Assembly: GCF_023898315.1 (NCBI RefSeq)
Contig: NC_064614.1
Location: 114,793,501 to 114,857,500, forward strand
From: Schistocerca nitens
Taxonomy: Eukaryota > Arthropoda > Insecta > Orthoptera > Acrididae
Direction of reading: 5' to 3'
DNA: 64,000 nucleotides
Shown here: one piece after another, positions 18,240-27,850 of the stretch
How the letters are laid out: each line of letters opens with the position of its first letter
How positions within the stretch are numbered: the first letter of the stretch is position 1
Program-made: the position numbers and the translations under genes
Notes under the pieces: model-generated
The model's database searches: none
The model's input: only the letters and a program-made list of their open reading frames with translations
What the model was told of the DNA's origin: nothing

Positions 18240-19231
18240 TATTAACGTCAGCAAATTGAATGCATGAGCTGTTAAGCTGATTATGTAATAGTTCTCGCAC
18301 TTGTCAGTTCTTGTCGTCTCCGGAATTGTATGGATGATATTTTTCCGAAAGTCAGATGGTATGTCGATAGATTCATACATTCTACACACCTACATTCTCT
18401 CTTCTCCCAATGAGTTTTGAAATTTTGGTGGAATTTTATCAATCCTTCTGTCTTATTTGATCTGAAGTCCTCAAAGCTCTATTAAATTCTGTTCTAATCT
18501 TGGATTCCTTATTTTTTCTAAATCGACTCCTGTTTCTTCTTCTATGACATCAGACAAATCTTTCCCTGTTAGAGGACTTCATTGTACTCTTTCCACCTAT
18601 CCGTTCTCTCATCTGCATTTAACAGTGGAATTCCCGTTCATTCCTTGTAAGCTGCGTCAGTTCTTCCGACTCTCATTTCTTTTTCGATTTCTTCGCATTT
18701 TTCGTCCAGCCATTTCGTCTTAACTTCCGTGCATTTCCTATTTATATCATTCCTCAGCGACTGGCATCTCTGTATTCCTGAATTTCCCTGAACTTTTTTG
18801 CACTTTCTTCTTTCATCGATCAACTGAAGTATTTCTTCTGTTATCCATGGCTTATTCGCAGTTACCTCCTTTGTACCTATGTCTTTCTTTCCAACTTCTG
18901 TGATTGCCCTTTTTTAGAGACGACTATTCCTCTTCAACTGTACTACCTACTGAGCTAATCCTTATTGCTGTATCTATAGCCTTAGAGAACTTCAAGTGTG
19001 TATCGTCATCTCTTAGCACATCTGTGTCCCACTTCTTTCTTCTTTGCGTATTGATTCTTCCTGACTAGTCTGTTGAACTTCAGCCTACTACTCATCACTC
19101 ACGGCCTGGGTATACCTTACAATCCAGTATCTCAATTCGGAATCTCTGTCTGACCATGATGTAGTCTAACTGAAATTTTCCTGTATCACCCGGTATTTTC
19201 CAAGTATACCTACTCCTCCTGTGATTCTTGA
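18240..19231 (-). pseudogene. LINE linker and upstream reverse transcriptase part
   Basis: Fragments in several frames, including 18638-18823 (MIDERRKCKKVQGN, then TKWLDEKCEEIEKEM) and 19095-19231 (FQLDYIMVRQRFR), correspond to the linker and the end of the endonuclease of the same LINE. There are many stops. Confidence 0.75.
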
Positions 19232-19493
19232 AGAGATGATGATGATGATGTTTGGTTTGTGGGACGCTCACGCGGTCAACAGCGCCCGTACATAGTCCCA
19301 ATTTTTTGGCACTCCAATGTTTTACTCAGTCCAATCTAGCAACTATCACGAATGATGATGATGCCGATGCTGAAATGATGAGGACAACACAAACATCCAT
19401 TCCTAGGGCAGAGAAAATCCCTAACCCGGGACCCCATGATCCAGAGGCAGCATCGCTACCTTCTAGACCACGAGCTGCGGACGTTCTTGACCA
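19232..19493 (-). mobile_element. tRNA-derived SINE (family S2) in the LINE
   Basis: It begins with GATGATGATGATG and GGTTTGTGGGACGCTC and ends with a decayed tRNA-like head (CCGGGACCCCATGATCC, CCACGAGCTGCGGAC). TTCTTGA is duplicated at 19225-19231 and 19494-19500, and the LINE sequence is continuous if the SINE is removed. Confidence 0.85.
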
Positions 19494-19500
19494 GAGTATT

Positions 19501-20045
19501 CGCTATAATTAGCTGAAATTTATTACAGTACTCAATGAGTCTTTCTGCTCTCTCATTCCTTGTCCCAAGTGCGTACTCTCCTATCACCTTTTCTTCTACT
19601 GTACTTCTTCCCCTATAACTGCATTCCAGTCCCCCATGACTATTAGATTTTCATCTCCCTTCATGCACTGTATTACCCTTTCAGTATCCTCATATACTTT
19701 CTCTACTTCTTCAGCTTGTAACGTCGGCATGTATACCTGAACTATCTTTGTCGGTATTGGATTGCTGATGATTCTGACAAGAACAACCCTATCACTGAAC
19801 TGTTGACTATAACACAATTTTTTGCTCTACCTTTCTATCCATAGTTACCCATGCTCATCTGACCAAAAATCCTTGTCTTCTTTCCATTTCACTTCAGTGA
19901 CCATTACCACATCTGGATTGAGCCTTTGAATTTCCTTTTTCAGATTTTCTAGCTTCCCTACCACGTTCAAGCTTCTGACATTCCACGCCCCGATTCGTAG
20001 AACGTTATCCTTTCGTTTATTATTCAATCTTTTTCTCATGGTCAC
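19501..20045 (-). pseudogene. LINE AP-type endonuclease, N-terminal part
   Basis: The segment 19845-20045 begins MTMRKRLNNKRKDN and reads RIGAWNVRSLNVVGKLENL, then NPDVVMVTEVKW. The segment 19596-19817 reads IVQVYMPTLQ and VMGDWNAVIGEEVQ. These are endonuclease signature blocks in the correct order, in frames separated by shifts. The ATG at 20045 is the natural ORF start. Confidence 0.85.
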
Positions 20046-20214
20046 CTCCCCCTTCCCGAAGATCCGAAAGGGAGACTATTCCGGTATCTTATCTCAATAG
20101 AGAGGTCAACATGACACTTTTTCAATTTCAGGCCACATGTGGATAAACGATATGTGTCTTTAATGCAGTGGTTTTCATTGCGTTCTGCATCCTCATGCCG
20201 TTGATCAATGCTGA

Positions 20215-20450
20215 TTCTTCCGCCTTAAGAAGCAGTTTCCCGCTCCAAGGACAATGGAGTGGCCCGAAGCTCTTTCCACTCCTCCGCCCTCTTTGATAAA
20301 GCAGAATGAGGGTGACTTCCTGTGCCGGAAGTCTTCGGCCGCCAATGCTGCTTATTAGTCAAAATTTAAGCGGTGGCGGGTTTCGAGCCCAGTACCGAGG
20401 ATTTTTTGATTACTAATCAAAGACGCTACCCCTAGAACACGGGTGTTCAG
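20215..20450 (-). other. tRNA-like 5' head of the RTE-type LINE
   Basis: On the minus strand a tRNA-like segment (TAGGGGTAGCGTC as A-box-like, GGGCTCGAAACCC as B-box-like) lies upstream of the LINE leader with no break that I can see. The sequence in between contains CTTCCGGCACAGGAAGTC, close to what I recall for this LINE family's leader. It may supply a pol III type promoter, or it may be a SINE derived from the LINE 5' end. Confidence 0.55.
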
Positions 20451-21187
20451 AAAACAGCGGTTTAAAGCGAAAAAAAAAAAAAACAGAGTTGTTATGAGCG
20501 AGGATCAGTCTTGCGAACATTGCATTTAGAAGTCCAATACGCTACCTATTACGCTGTAAGCGACGTCGTGTACATGTAGAGTGTTTACTTACATCAAAAT
20601 CATCCTCACAAAAACACACACACGTTGTGACCAATATCACACCTGGATCTCTAGGGGCGAGCTAAAACACATTTTACGCATCTTCTCATTCTTTAGAACA
20701 CTCAAAAATCATTTTCTGGAGTTTTTATAGACGTATTTGTACAATGTGGTACTACACACCATTTGTAGCCCACTTTCCGGAGTGTAAAACAAGATACCAC
20801 TGTGAATGACCTTTACGACAGTAGGAGCAGCATGGTAGTCGGTGACGTCACAGGCAACATGCGACTCAAATAGATTGTTGTAGTGCGTTTTTAAATTATT
20901 TGAATTTCATTTCCAGGTTTTTTAATACTGAAATTATTGAGGAAAAATCATGTTATGAGCATGAAATGACATAATTAACCATTTAAGCTGATTTCCAGAT
21001 AAACAGTGAGCTACCCTGTTTTATGGCAAACGGGCTCGAGTACAGTGCCTTTAGAGAAAGATCACGCTTCGTTACTAAATAAACCTGACCATCTGCCTAA
21101 TACAAACATGCGTTTCTTACAGTTGCAGATACTATAGCCTTTCAGTTAAAAAAGGAAAGAATGTCACTTTGAAATAATAACAGTACA
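20451..21187. other. Intronic sequence, nothing recognised
   Basis: AT-rich, with a short A-run at 20471-20483. No coding potential that I can support. Confidence 0.5.
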
Positions 21188-21504
21188 AAAAGCAGCACTC
21201 CGTCTTCAGGCCACAAATGGCCCATCGGGGCCATCCGACTGCCGTGTCATCCTCAGCTGAGGATGCGGATAGGAGGGGTGTGTGGTAAGCACACCACTCT
21301 CCTGGTTTTCTTTGACCGGAGAGGCTACTATTCGGTCGAGTAGCTCCTCAATTGGCATCACAACGCTGAGTGCACCACGAAAAATGGCAACTGCGCGTGG
21401 CGGCCCGGATGGTCACCCATCCAAGTGCCGGCCCCGCCCGACAGCGCTTAACTTCGGTGATCCGACGGGAACCGGTGTACTACTGCGGCAAGGCCGTTGC
21501 CAAC
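21188..21504 (-). mobile_element. 5S rRNA-derived SINE (SINE3-like)
   Basis: The right end is the reverse complement of the 5S rRNA internal promoter region (GGTCACCCATCCAAGTGCCG, then GCTTAACTTCGGTGATCC). The body (CTTCAGGCCACAAATGGCCC and CATCCTCAGCTGAGGATGCG) is a non-5S tail. AACAGTACA is duplicated at 21179-21187 and 21505-21513. The 5S part would serve as a pol III promoter. Confidence 0.9.
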
Positions 21505-21513
21505 AACAGTACA

Positions 21514-22040
21514 GATCAATATTAATTCTTTAGATTGTCATTTTGGCGTGTCACACACTTTCTAACAAGGCCTAGGTTAACCCACTCTTGTATTGACAGT
21601 TAAGTTCATTTTTTTCCGTTCACAGTGAAGTAACCATTGCTGCCTTCCGATAATTTTTCAGTTATCACTCTTCGCGGAAGTCGTTTCGTATCTGTTCAAG
21701 TTCCATTACGTTGCGTAACTAACTACTAACCAGTTAACAATGTTCCGCGTGCCTTTCCGCCAAGAAAACAAATTCCTACTTTTACCCTAAGAACCTACGT
21801 AATACGTTTAAACTCGCAAACCAACTATTTAGCGTATTCTTCAATCTATGCACGACACGGCTCCACGCGGCGCAAACCCGCGCATGCTCAGTAGCACTTA
21901 GGCATTGTTGAATCTAAATAGTCAGACAACGCACTCCCACACAAAATCATCCTCAGCTGCGAAAGTTCCAGAAACCAAAGATGCGTGAAGAGTACCGTAG
22001 ACTATGTCATAACAGAAAAATATAGCAGTAGTCCTTACAC
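21514..22040. other. Intronic sequence, nothing recognised
   Basis: No domain, repeat or splice-flanked frame that I can support. Confidence 0.5.
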
Positions 22041-22044
22041 TACT

Positions 22045-22330
22045 ATACGGGACAGTTGCCAATATTGTTTCAAGCACGCTGCAGAAGTTTTATTCTGGGA
22101 GCCCCGCACACAATCCTCCAGAGAGTCCCGATTTCTCCACTTGCGGTTTCCATATTTTTGGAGCCCTGAGGAAAGGTATTTGTGGCCGACGATTTGCTTC
22201 GTACGAAGAGGCACAGGCTTGGGTACAAATATTATTACGTAGGCAGCCAGAAACATTTTTCCATGAAGGCACTGACCATCTTATCTCACAATGGGGCAAT
22301 TGTATTAACAGTTATGAAGATTACTTTTGA
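22045..22330 (+). pseudogene. Mariner-type transposase C-terminal fragment
   Basis: The plus strand reads a degenerate PPESPDFSTCGFHIFG block, then ALRKGICGRRFASYEEAQ, WVQILLRRQPETFFHEG and WGNCINSYEDYF-stop. This is the end of a mariner transposase, where the motif is normally YSPDL(A/S)PCDYHIFG. Only about 95 codons remain. The first two catalytic Asp blocks and the left end are absent. Confidence 0.88.
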
Positions 22331-22589
22331 AATAATAAACATCTTGCTTACATTTTTCTCCGTTTGTCTCGTTTTCGTTTGATGGTCCCTTATATATTCT
22401 TCGACTCTTAAAACTGCAGTCTATCTTCAATACAAGTTGTTGATGACCCCCTGTAGTTTACCTCTGCTAGGTTCGGAAATCGAATCTTGCTTTCTGTTCA
22501 ACACTTTTTCTAAAACTACAGTTACTGCTATAAGCGTTTTTGTTTGTTGGCGTGCTTAACACAGCAGTTACGAGTGCCCTTACAAATCA

Positions 22590-22790
22590 GTTATGACACC
22601 AGTCAGCACTTGGCATCTTTGGAATGGAAATTACTACATTCTTCTTGAAGTGCGAGGATATTTTGCCCTTTTTATATATCAAGCATAATAGACGGAATAA
22701 TTTTACCATGGCTATAGCTCCTAAGGACCTCATTAATCGTGAAGAAATGTCGTCTATAATTAGAGTTAAGTTGGCTTTAGTTACCAAAAA
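22590..22790 (-). pseudogene. RTE-type LINE reverse transcriptase fragment
   Basis: The minus strand encodes LLCLIYKKGKISSHFKKNVV then ISIPKMPSADWCHN, matching the fingers region of RTE-type polymerases (IYETGEIP..FKKNVVIPIPKK). About 65 codons, isolated. Confidence 0.7.
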
Positions 22791-22844
22791 AGTTTTTGCT
22801 CGACTGCATTTAAATTTTGTTGGCTGGAATTTTTAGAACGGAAC

Positions 22845-23640
22845 GAACAGTAGAACATGACTTCTGAACTGCCTCTTTAAAACTCCTTGTAATGATTGTT
22901 ATTTACAATAAAGTCTTGCAACCTGGTACAGCTGATTTATTTAATGAATGTAGTCAAGTGCTGTAATTAGAGCATTCTATTAACAAATACAAATTATGCC
23001 TAATCTATTATGAACAAGGACACTTTTGTCCCAAATTTGGTTTTCCGTAGATAAAGTGAAAACTAGTAGAGGTAGCTTATAGGTGTTACAGATATTAGGT
23101 TTTTTGATTAAACTGAACCTATGAACGAATTTTTATCTTTATCAGTTTAGTATTTAGCGCCTTCAATTTTTCGTTAAAACTCCAGTTTTGACCAAAATAT
23201 TGCTCCGATCAAGTTGAGACTTGAAACCTTTGACTGTGATATACGTTTGCACATTCTGAATAACTTTTAGCTTTTTAACTTCTTCATTTAGCGCCACTTA
23301 CTTTTTCTTAAAATAATATATTTAGTGAAACGTATTCACATGATCATTCCGAGACTTCGTAATGTCAGCATTAATATGCTGAAGCATACATTGACAAAGT
23401 TTGTAAAAGTTATTTTCATGTTTAATTTCACTCTTAGTTTGTGGCGCAATCCTCTGCAGGCGCATTATGATGACGTGGCGCTAGTAGTAGTGAACTGGAG
23501 TATGCCCTGCCATGACACACTCGCTCGCCCCTGTACTTTTTACAATGATGCAGCGCTTGTTTCACCTAACATCTATGTATCATCGAATCACTGTTATCAT
23601 TTTCGTCTGTGATTTTTGTTTTGTTTCTCTTTTTTTACAG
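22845..23640. other. Intron upstream of exon B, nothing recognised
   Basis: AT-rich sequence ending in a long pyrimidine-rich tract (TTTCTCTTTTTTTACAG) that serves as the acceptor of exon B. Confidence 0.6.
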
Positions 23641-23739
23641 AAAAGAATGTCTTTACTGACGTTCCTCGCAAAAAGGAATCCCAGTATCGACGAAGTGATC
23701 CACGAGCTCGTCGACGCCTGCATCGGAAGGTACTTCCAG
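23641..23739 (+). CDS. Candidate internal exon of the unrecognised host gene (exon B)
   Basis: The acceptor TCTCTTTTTTTACAG and the donor CAG/GTACGT flank exactly 99 bp, 33 complete codons. The peptide begins KRMSLLTFLAKRNPSIDEV and ends DACIGRYFQ; it is helical and non-repetitive. Both ends are phase 0, matching exon A upstream and exon C downstream. No repeat family covers it. The product is unknown to me. Confidence 0.6.
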
Positions 23740-23904
23740 GTACGTCAAGACAGGGGCTGAGCTGGCAGCCGGCCGGTAAATACAGCCTGAGGGCTTACGT
23801 AGAGCTAGCGATTACTGCTTTAACGCTATCCTTTCTTCAAGGTGGCATCCCATCACAGACAGCGAGTCTGGCTTTTCTCTTCCTGTTGTGGGCAACATGG
23901 AGGC

Positions 23905-24005
23905 AGCAGTGACCACTGAAAATGCCCGTGGTCCAAACGAGGTTCAATCTTGCGACCTTCTGGTATCCAAGCACGCGCCTTACCACCAGACCACCAGGTC
24001 ATACA
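23905..24005 (-). mobile_element. Probable tRNA-derived SINE fragment
   Basis: Read on the minus strand, the segment resembles a decayed tRNA head: CCTGGTGGTCTGGTGGTAAG, then GGATACCAGAAGGTCGC and a weak B box. There are no clear ends. Confidence 0.4.
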
Positions 24006-24139
24006 TGTGTATAGATACTTCAATTATAAATTTCAATGAGTAACTTTCCAAGCGTCAAAAGATGTGATGTGAACGACTGAATCTTTGCTATATTGACTTA
24101 GAAGCTTAAATTTTTTACGGCCCCAAGGAGCAGTAGACC

Positions 24140-25430
24140 TACATCTACATCTACATCTACATTCATACTCCGCAAGCCACCCAACGGTGTGTGGCGGAGG
24201 GCACTTTACGTGCCACTGTCATTCTCCCTTTCCTGTTCCAGTCGCGTATGGTTCGCGGGAAGAACGACTGTCTGAAAGCCTCCGTGCGCGCTCTAATCTC
24301 TCTAATTTTACATTCGTGATCTCCTCGGGAGGTATAAGTAGGGGGAAGCAATATACTCGATACCTCATCCAGAAACGCACCCTCTCGAAACCTGGCGAGC
24401 AAGCTACACCGCGATGCAGAGCGCCTCTCTTGTAGAGTCTGCCAATTGAGTTTATTAAACATCTCCGTAACGCTATCACGGTTACCAAATAACCCTGTGA
24501 CGAAACGCGCCGCTCTTCTTTGGATCTTCTCTATCTCCTCCGTCAACCCGATCTGGTACGGATCCCACACTGATGAGCAATACTCAAGTATAGGTCGAAC
24601 GAGTGTTTTGTAAGCCACCTCCTTTGTTGCTGGACTACATTTTCTAAGCACTCTCCCAATGAATCTCAACCTGGTACCCGCCTTACCAACAATTAATTTT
24701 ATATGATCATTCCACTTCAAATCGTTCCGCACGCATACTCCCAGATATTTTACAGAAGTAACTGCTACCAGTGTTTGTTCCGCTATCATATAATCATACA
24801 ATAAAGGATCCTTCTTTCTATGTATTCGCAATACATTACATTTGTCTATGTTAAGGGACAGATGCCACTCCCTGCACCAAGTGCCTATCCGCTGCAGATC
24901 TTCCTGCATTTCGCTACAATTTTCTAATGCTGCAACTTCTCTGTATACTACAGCATCATCCGCGAAAAGCCGCATGGAACTTCCGACACTATCTACTAGG
25001 TCATTTATATATATTGTGAAAAGCAATGGTCCCATAACACTCCCCTGTGGCACGCCAGAGGTTACCTTAACGTCTGTAGACGTCTCTCCATTGATAACAA
25101 CATGCTGTGTTCTGTTTGCTAAAAAATCTTCAATCCAGCCACACAGCTGGTCTGATATTCCGTAGGCTCTTACTTTGTTTATCAGGCGACAGTGCGGAAC
25201 TGTATCGAACGCCTTCCGGAAGTCAAGAAAAATAGCATCTACCTGGGAGCCTGTATCTAATATTTTCTGGGTCTCATGAACAAATAACGCGAGTTGGGTC
25301 TCACACGATCGCTGTTTCCGGAATCCATGTTGATTCCTACATAGTAGATTCTGGGTTTCCAAAAACGACATGATACTCGAGCAAAAACCTCGAGGTCGAA
25401 CCTCGACATTTGACATAAATTTCAACTTGA
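24140..25430 (-). mobile_element. CR1/jockey-like LINE, 5'-truncated
   Basis: The element begins at about 25430 inside ORF2 and ends with a hexamer tail (ACATCT)n at 24140-24162. The stop codon of the ORF lies directly before the tail, so there is almost no 3' untranslated region. The endonuclease domain is missing by 5' truncation. Confidence 0.88.
24163..25425 (-). CDS. Reverse transcriptase of the truncated LINE (partial ORF2, open)
   Basis: The 420-codon open frame contains NQHGFRKQRSCETQLALFVH near its start, FLDFRKAFDTVPH (about residue 70), GVPQGSVMGPLLF (about 125) and the catalytic box RLFADDAVVY (about 155). The thumb-like region follows, with SVKYLGVCVRNDLKWNDHI, LVRPILEYCSSVWDPY and IQRRAARFVTG. 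The ATG at 25425 is only the first in-frame Met after truncation, not a native start. The same family left a more decayed plus-strand copy at 27850-29640 and pieces at 42240 and 45290. Confidence 0.9.
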   Translation of the reverse strand: MKFMSNVEVRPRGFCSSIMSFLETQNLLCRNQHGFRKQRSCETQLALFVHETQKILDTGSQVDAIFLDFRKAFDTVPHCRLINKVRAYGISDQLCGWIEDFLANRTQHVVINGETSTDVKVTSGVPQGSVMGPLLFTIYINDLVDSVGSSMRLFADDAVVYREVAALENCSEMQEDLQRIGTWCREWHLSLNIDKCNVLRIHRKKDPLLYDYMIAEQTLVAVTSVKYLGVCVRNDLKWNDHIKLIVGKAGTRLRFIGRVLRKCSPATKEVAYKTLVRPILEYCSSVWDPYQIGLTEEIEKIQRRAARFVTGLFGNRDSVTEMFNKLNWQTLQERRSASRCSLLARFREGAFLDEVSSILLPPTYTSRGDHECKIREIRARTEAFRQSFFPRTIRDWNRKGRMTVARKVPSATHRWVACGV

Positions 25431-25433
25431 CAA

Positions 25434-25744
25434 CTCTTCCCGTTCCTGAGAAAATGGGCTCTTAACATCCAGATGGACAGAGAGACCGACAAGAAACGAC
25501 AAAAAAAAATTTATGTGATACAAGTGAAAATTAACTATTCTCGGAGTTTTTCCTTGCACGGTATTTGGTCAATAGGAAGTACCCCACAGGCTTTGATGAC
25601 TGAATGAAAAGAACTGAAGTATCTGTGCTAGTAAAATAGAAATGCGGAAAACACAAGTCCGAAAACAATTTATTGGATTCACCAAAACGAAACAATAATA
25701 CAGTATCCAAAAGAACAACCGACTCCATCCCAACTGTGGATCGA
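25434..25744. other. Intronic sequence, nothing recognised
   Basis: No feature supported. Confidence 0.5.
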
Positions 25745-25757
25745 CACAAGTACAAAA

Positions 25758-25960
25758 AAAAAAAAGGTTCAAATGGCTCTGAGCACTATGGAACTTAACT
25801 TCTGAGGTCATCAGTCCCCTAGAACCTACAACTTCTTAAACCTAACTAACCTAAGGACATCACACACATCCATGCCCGAGGCAGGATTCGAACCTGCGAC
25901 CATAGTGGTCACGCGGTTCCAGACTGTAGCGCCTAGAACCGCTCGGCCACTCTGGCCGGC
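25758..25960 (-). mobile_element. tRNA-derived SINE (family S1), copy 2
   Basis: The tRNA-like head is at the right (minus strand GGTTCGAATCCTGCC) and the A-rich tail at the left. CACAAGTACAAAA is duplicated at 25745-25757 and 25961-25973. A simple (AAC)n(AAT)n repeat follows at about 25972-26003. Confidence 0.93.
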
Positions 25961-26129
25961 CACAAGTACAAAACAACAACAACAATAATAATAATAATAA
26001 TAAAAGACCCGACTCTTTACAGGGAACAAACACAAACCGTTCTACAATGTCAAGAGATTCGTCGATTACACCAAGAGATCGGCCAGCTAGAAGAGGTGTC
26101 TGGCCGAGGCTGCTGTATCCTTCCGAAAT

Positions 26130-27190
26130 GCCTTTGGCTTTTTTTTTTTCCTTTATTGATTTTCAATTCCCCCCCAAGGGGGCGGGCTGGCAGCAGCTTA
26201 GTACGCTGCTCTACAGCCAACAGACTTTTTAAAAACGGAAGAAGAAAAGAAACAAGAAAAGCAGGCGATAAAACGGTGACTTAAAGTGTAAAAAGCGGAA
26301 AAATGCGGAAAGTTAAAACAGAAAGCAAAGGGGTTGGCAATGTTAATAAAATACACAGGAATCAGACAAGTAACATAGTAGACACACAATTAAAAAAAAA
26401 ACATGGCGACAGTCTGGTTTCTGTTCGCAAGAGACAAAAAATCACACCCAGTGACAGTATGATGGCCGTTCGCAACACTTCCCAAAAGACACACAACACG
26501 GAACACTCACTGTAAAACACTGCACGAAAATGGCGGCACAAAGAGGACACTCTTGAGCCAAGGGCAGATTGGTGGGAGGGGGGGACCTGGAGGAGGGGGA
26601 AAACAAGGAGGTAGGAGAGGAAAAAACGAAAAAGGGGGGGAACCAAGGAGGGAGAGGACTCATAAGGGGGGAGAGGGGCAGGGCAGACACAAGAGGGAAT
26701 GAGAAAAGGCAGAGGAGGGAAATGCAAAAGGACTTGGAGGAGAGAAGGGGGCAGAGAGAGAGGAGGTGGGGAAAAAAAGAGGATGGAAGGGGGGGAGAGG
26801 GAGCCCGGGAAAAGGACAGAGGAAAGGAGGGGGAGTGAGGGTCAGAGTTGATAGGAGGGATAAATGGAGGGAGAGAGGGCATCATCCAGGAGGGGGAGTT
26901 GATGGAAGTCACCTTGGGAAAGGAGATGAAGGGTGTGGAGATGGAGGGTAGGGGGGACACAACAGTGAAGGCGTGGCAGGGGGCGGGTGCCTTTGGCCGG
27001 CAGTGGGCCGCCTTATAAAGTCAATTTGCAGATGTATCTGCCAGAAGAATTTGCGATCACATGCCTGACGTAACGAAGTTCTTAGGCTAGCTGCGACCAC
27101 TGATGAAGCTGTTCTGCAGGTTCCGCAAACGTTTAGCGGTCCCTGGCGGCTCTTGGTGGAGACCTGGTGGTGTGTTGTGTTGTGGCCGCC
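26130..27190. repeat. Unclassified repeat with a long purine-rich tract
   Basis: From about 26560 to 26990 the plus strand is almost entirely G and A, with many GGGGG and GAGGA blocks. The left part carries CCCCCCCAAGGGGGCGGGC and oligo-A/T runs. I recall similar sequence as an abundant grasshopper repeat but cannot name the class. Long Pro/Ser-rich frames on the minus strand are a by-product of the composition. Confidence 0.5.
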
Positions 27191-27850
27191 AGTAAGTCTT
27201 TATTTTGACAACACAGACGACGTAGGTTTTCCTGGTGAATACACACGCTGTGATGCAGGCATCCCGTGATGGTTGGACATAAAGTGGGATGCCGATCCAG
27301 TAGGCGCTACGATGTCCGAAGTGTGCAGCGACAGCAGGAATATATGGGAGACACTGGCAAGAATAACACACAGGATGATAATACATGTGTCTAGGCATGA
27401 AGCAATACCCTTCATGTAACTAGAGGGAGCTGTAGCGGGTAAAAACTATATAGGAAGGCAGGTATTGGAATACATCCAACGAATAATTGCACTTGCAAGT
27501 GCTATCTCTGACATGAAGAAGTTAGGGCTGGAGAGGAATTCGTGCTGGGCCGCATCGTCACTAAATATAAATAAATAAGTAAACACACAGGCTCCTAGGG
27601 AGGCAGAAGTTTTCTACCAGGTGTCGTGAGCTCCGTACTTCCATATAAGCTGGCGATCAAGTGTGACCCTTCGATATTTAACTGTCGTTAAAAAAATCGC
27701 AATACTTCATCGTAATTGGGGAAGCATTGAATCAAAGAACAAAGATTTGGAATATTTTGTGACCAGCCAGGCTACGACTTCTTGTACTTGCGCCATACGT
27801 CTGAGAATTATAGGTCCCCACTAAATGGTTCAAGTGCGCACTACACATCT
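27190..27850. other. Intronic sequence, nothing recognised
   Basis: No supported feature. Confidence 0.45.

Larger units (their letters stand above)
15450..20450 (-). mobile_element. RTE-type LINE with tRNA-like 5' head, interrupted by a Tc1 and a SINE
   Basis: On the minus strand the element runs from a tRNA-like head (about 20215-20450) through a 5' leader, an endonuclease (20045 down to about 19095), linker and reverse transcriptase (about 18870 to 18239, then 16577 to 15495) to the 3' end near 15450. Insertions are a SINE at 19232-19493 (TTCTTGA duplicated) and a Tc1-like element at 16580-18236 (TA duplicated). Frames on both sides of each insertion rejoin in the expected order. It belongs to the large group often mis-annotated as craniofacial development protein 2-like; RTE affiliation is my judgement. 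Confidence 0.85.

Noticed and set aside
21400-21504. 5S rRNA gene
   Set aside because: Only the internal promoter part of 5S is present and it is joined to a SINE body.
26442-26960. Proline/serine-rich 172-codon minus-strand frame
   Set aside because: Follows from the purine-rich composition of the opposite strand; no domain or conservation visible.
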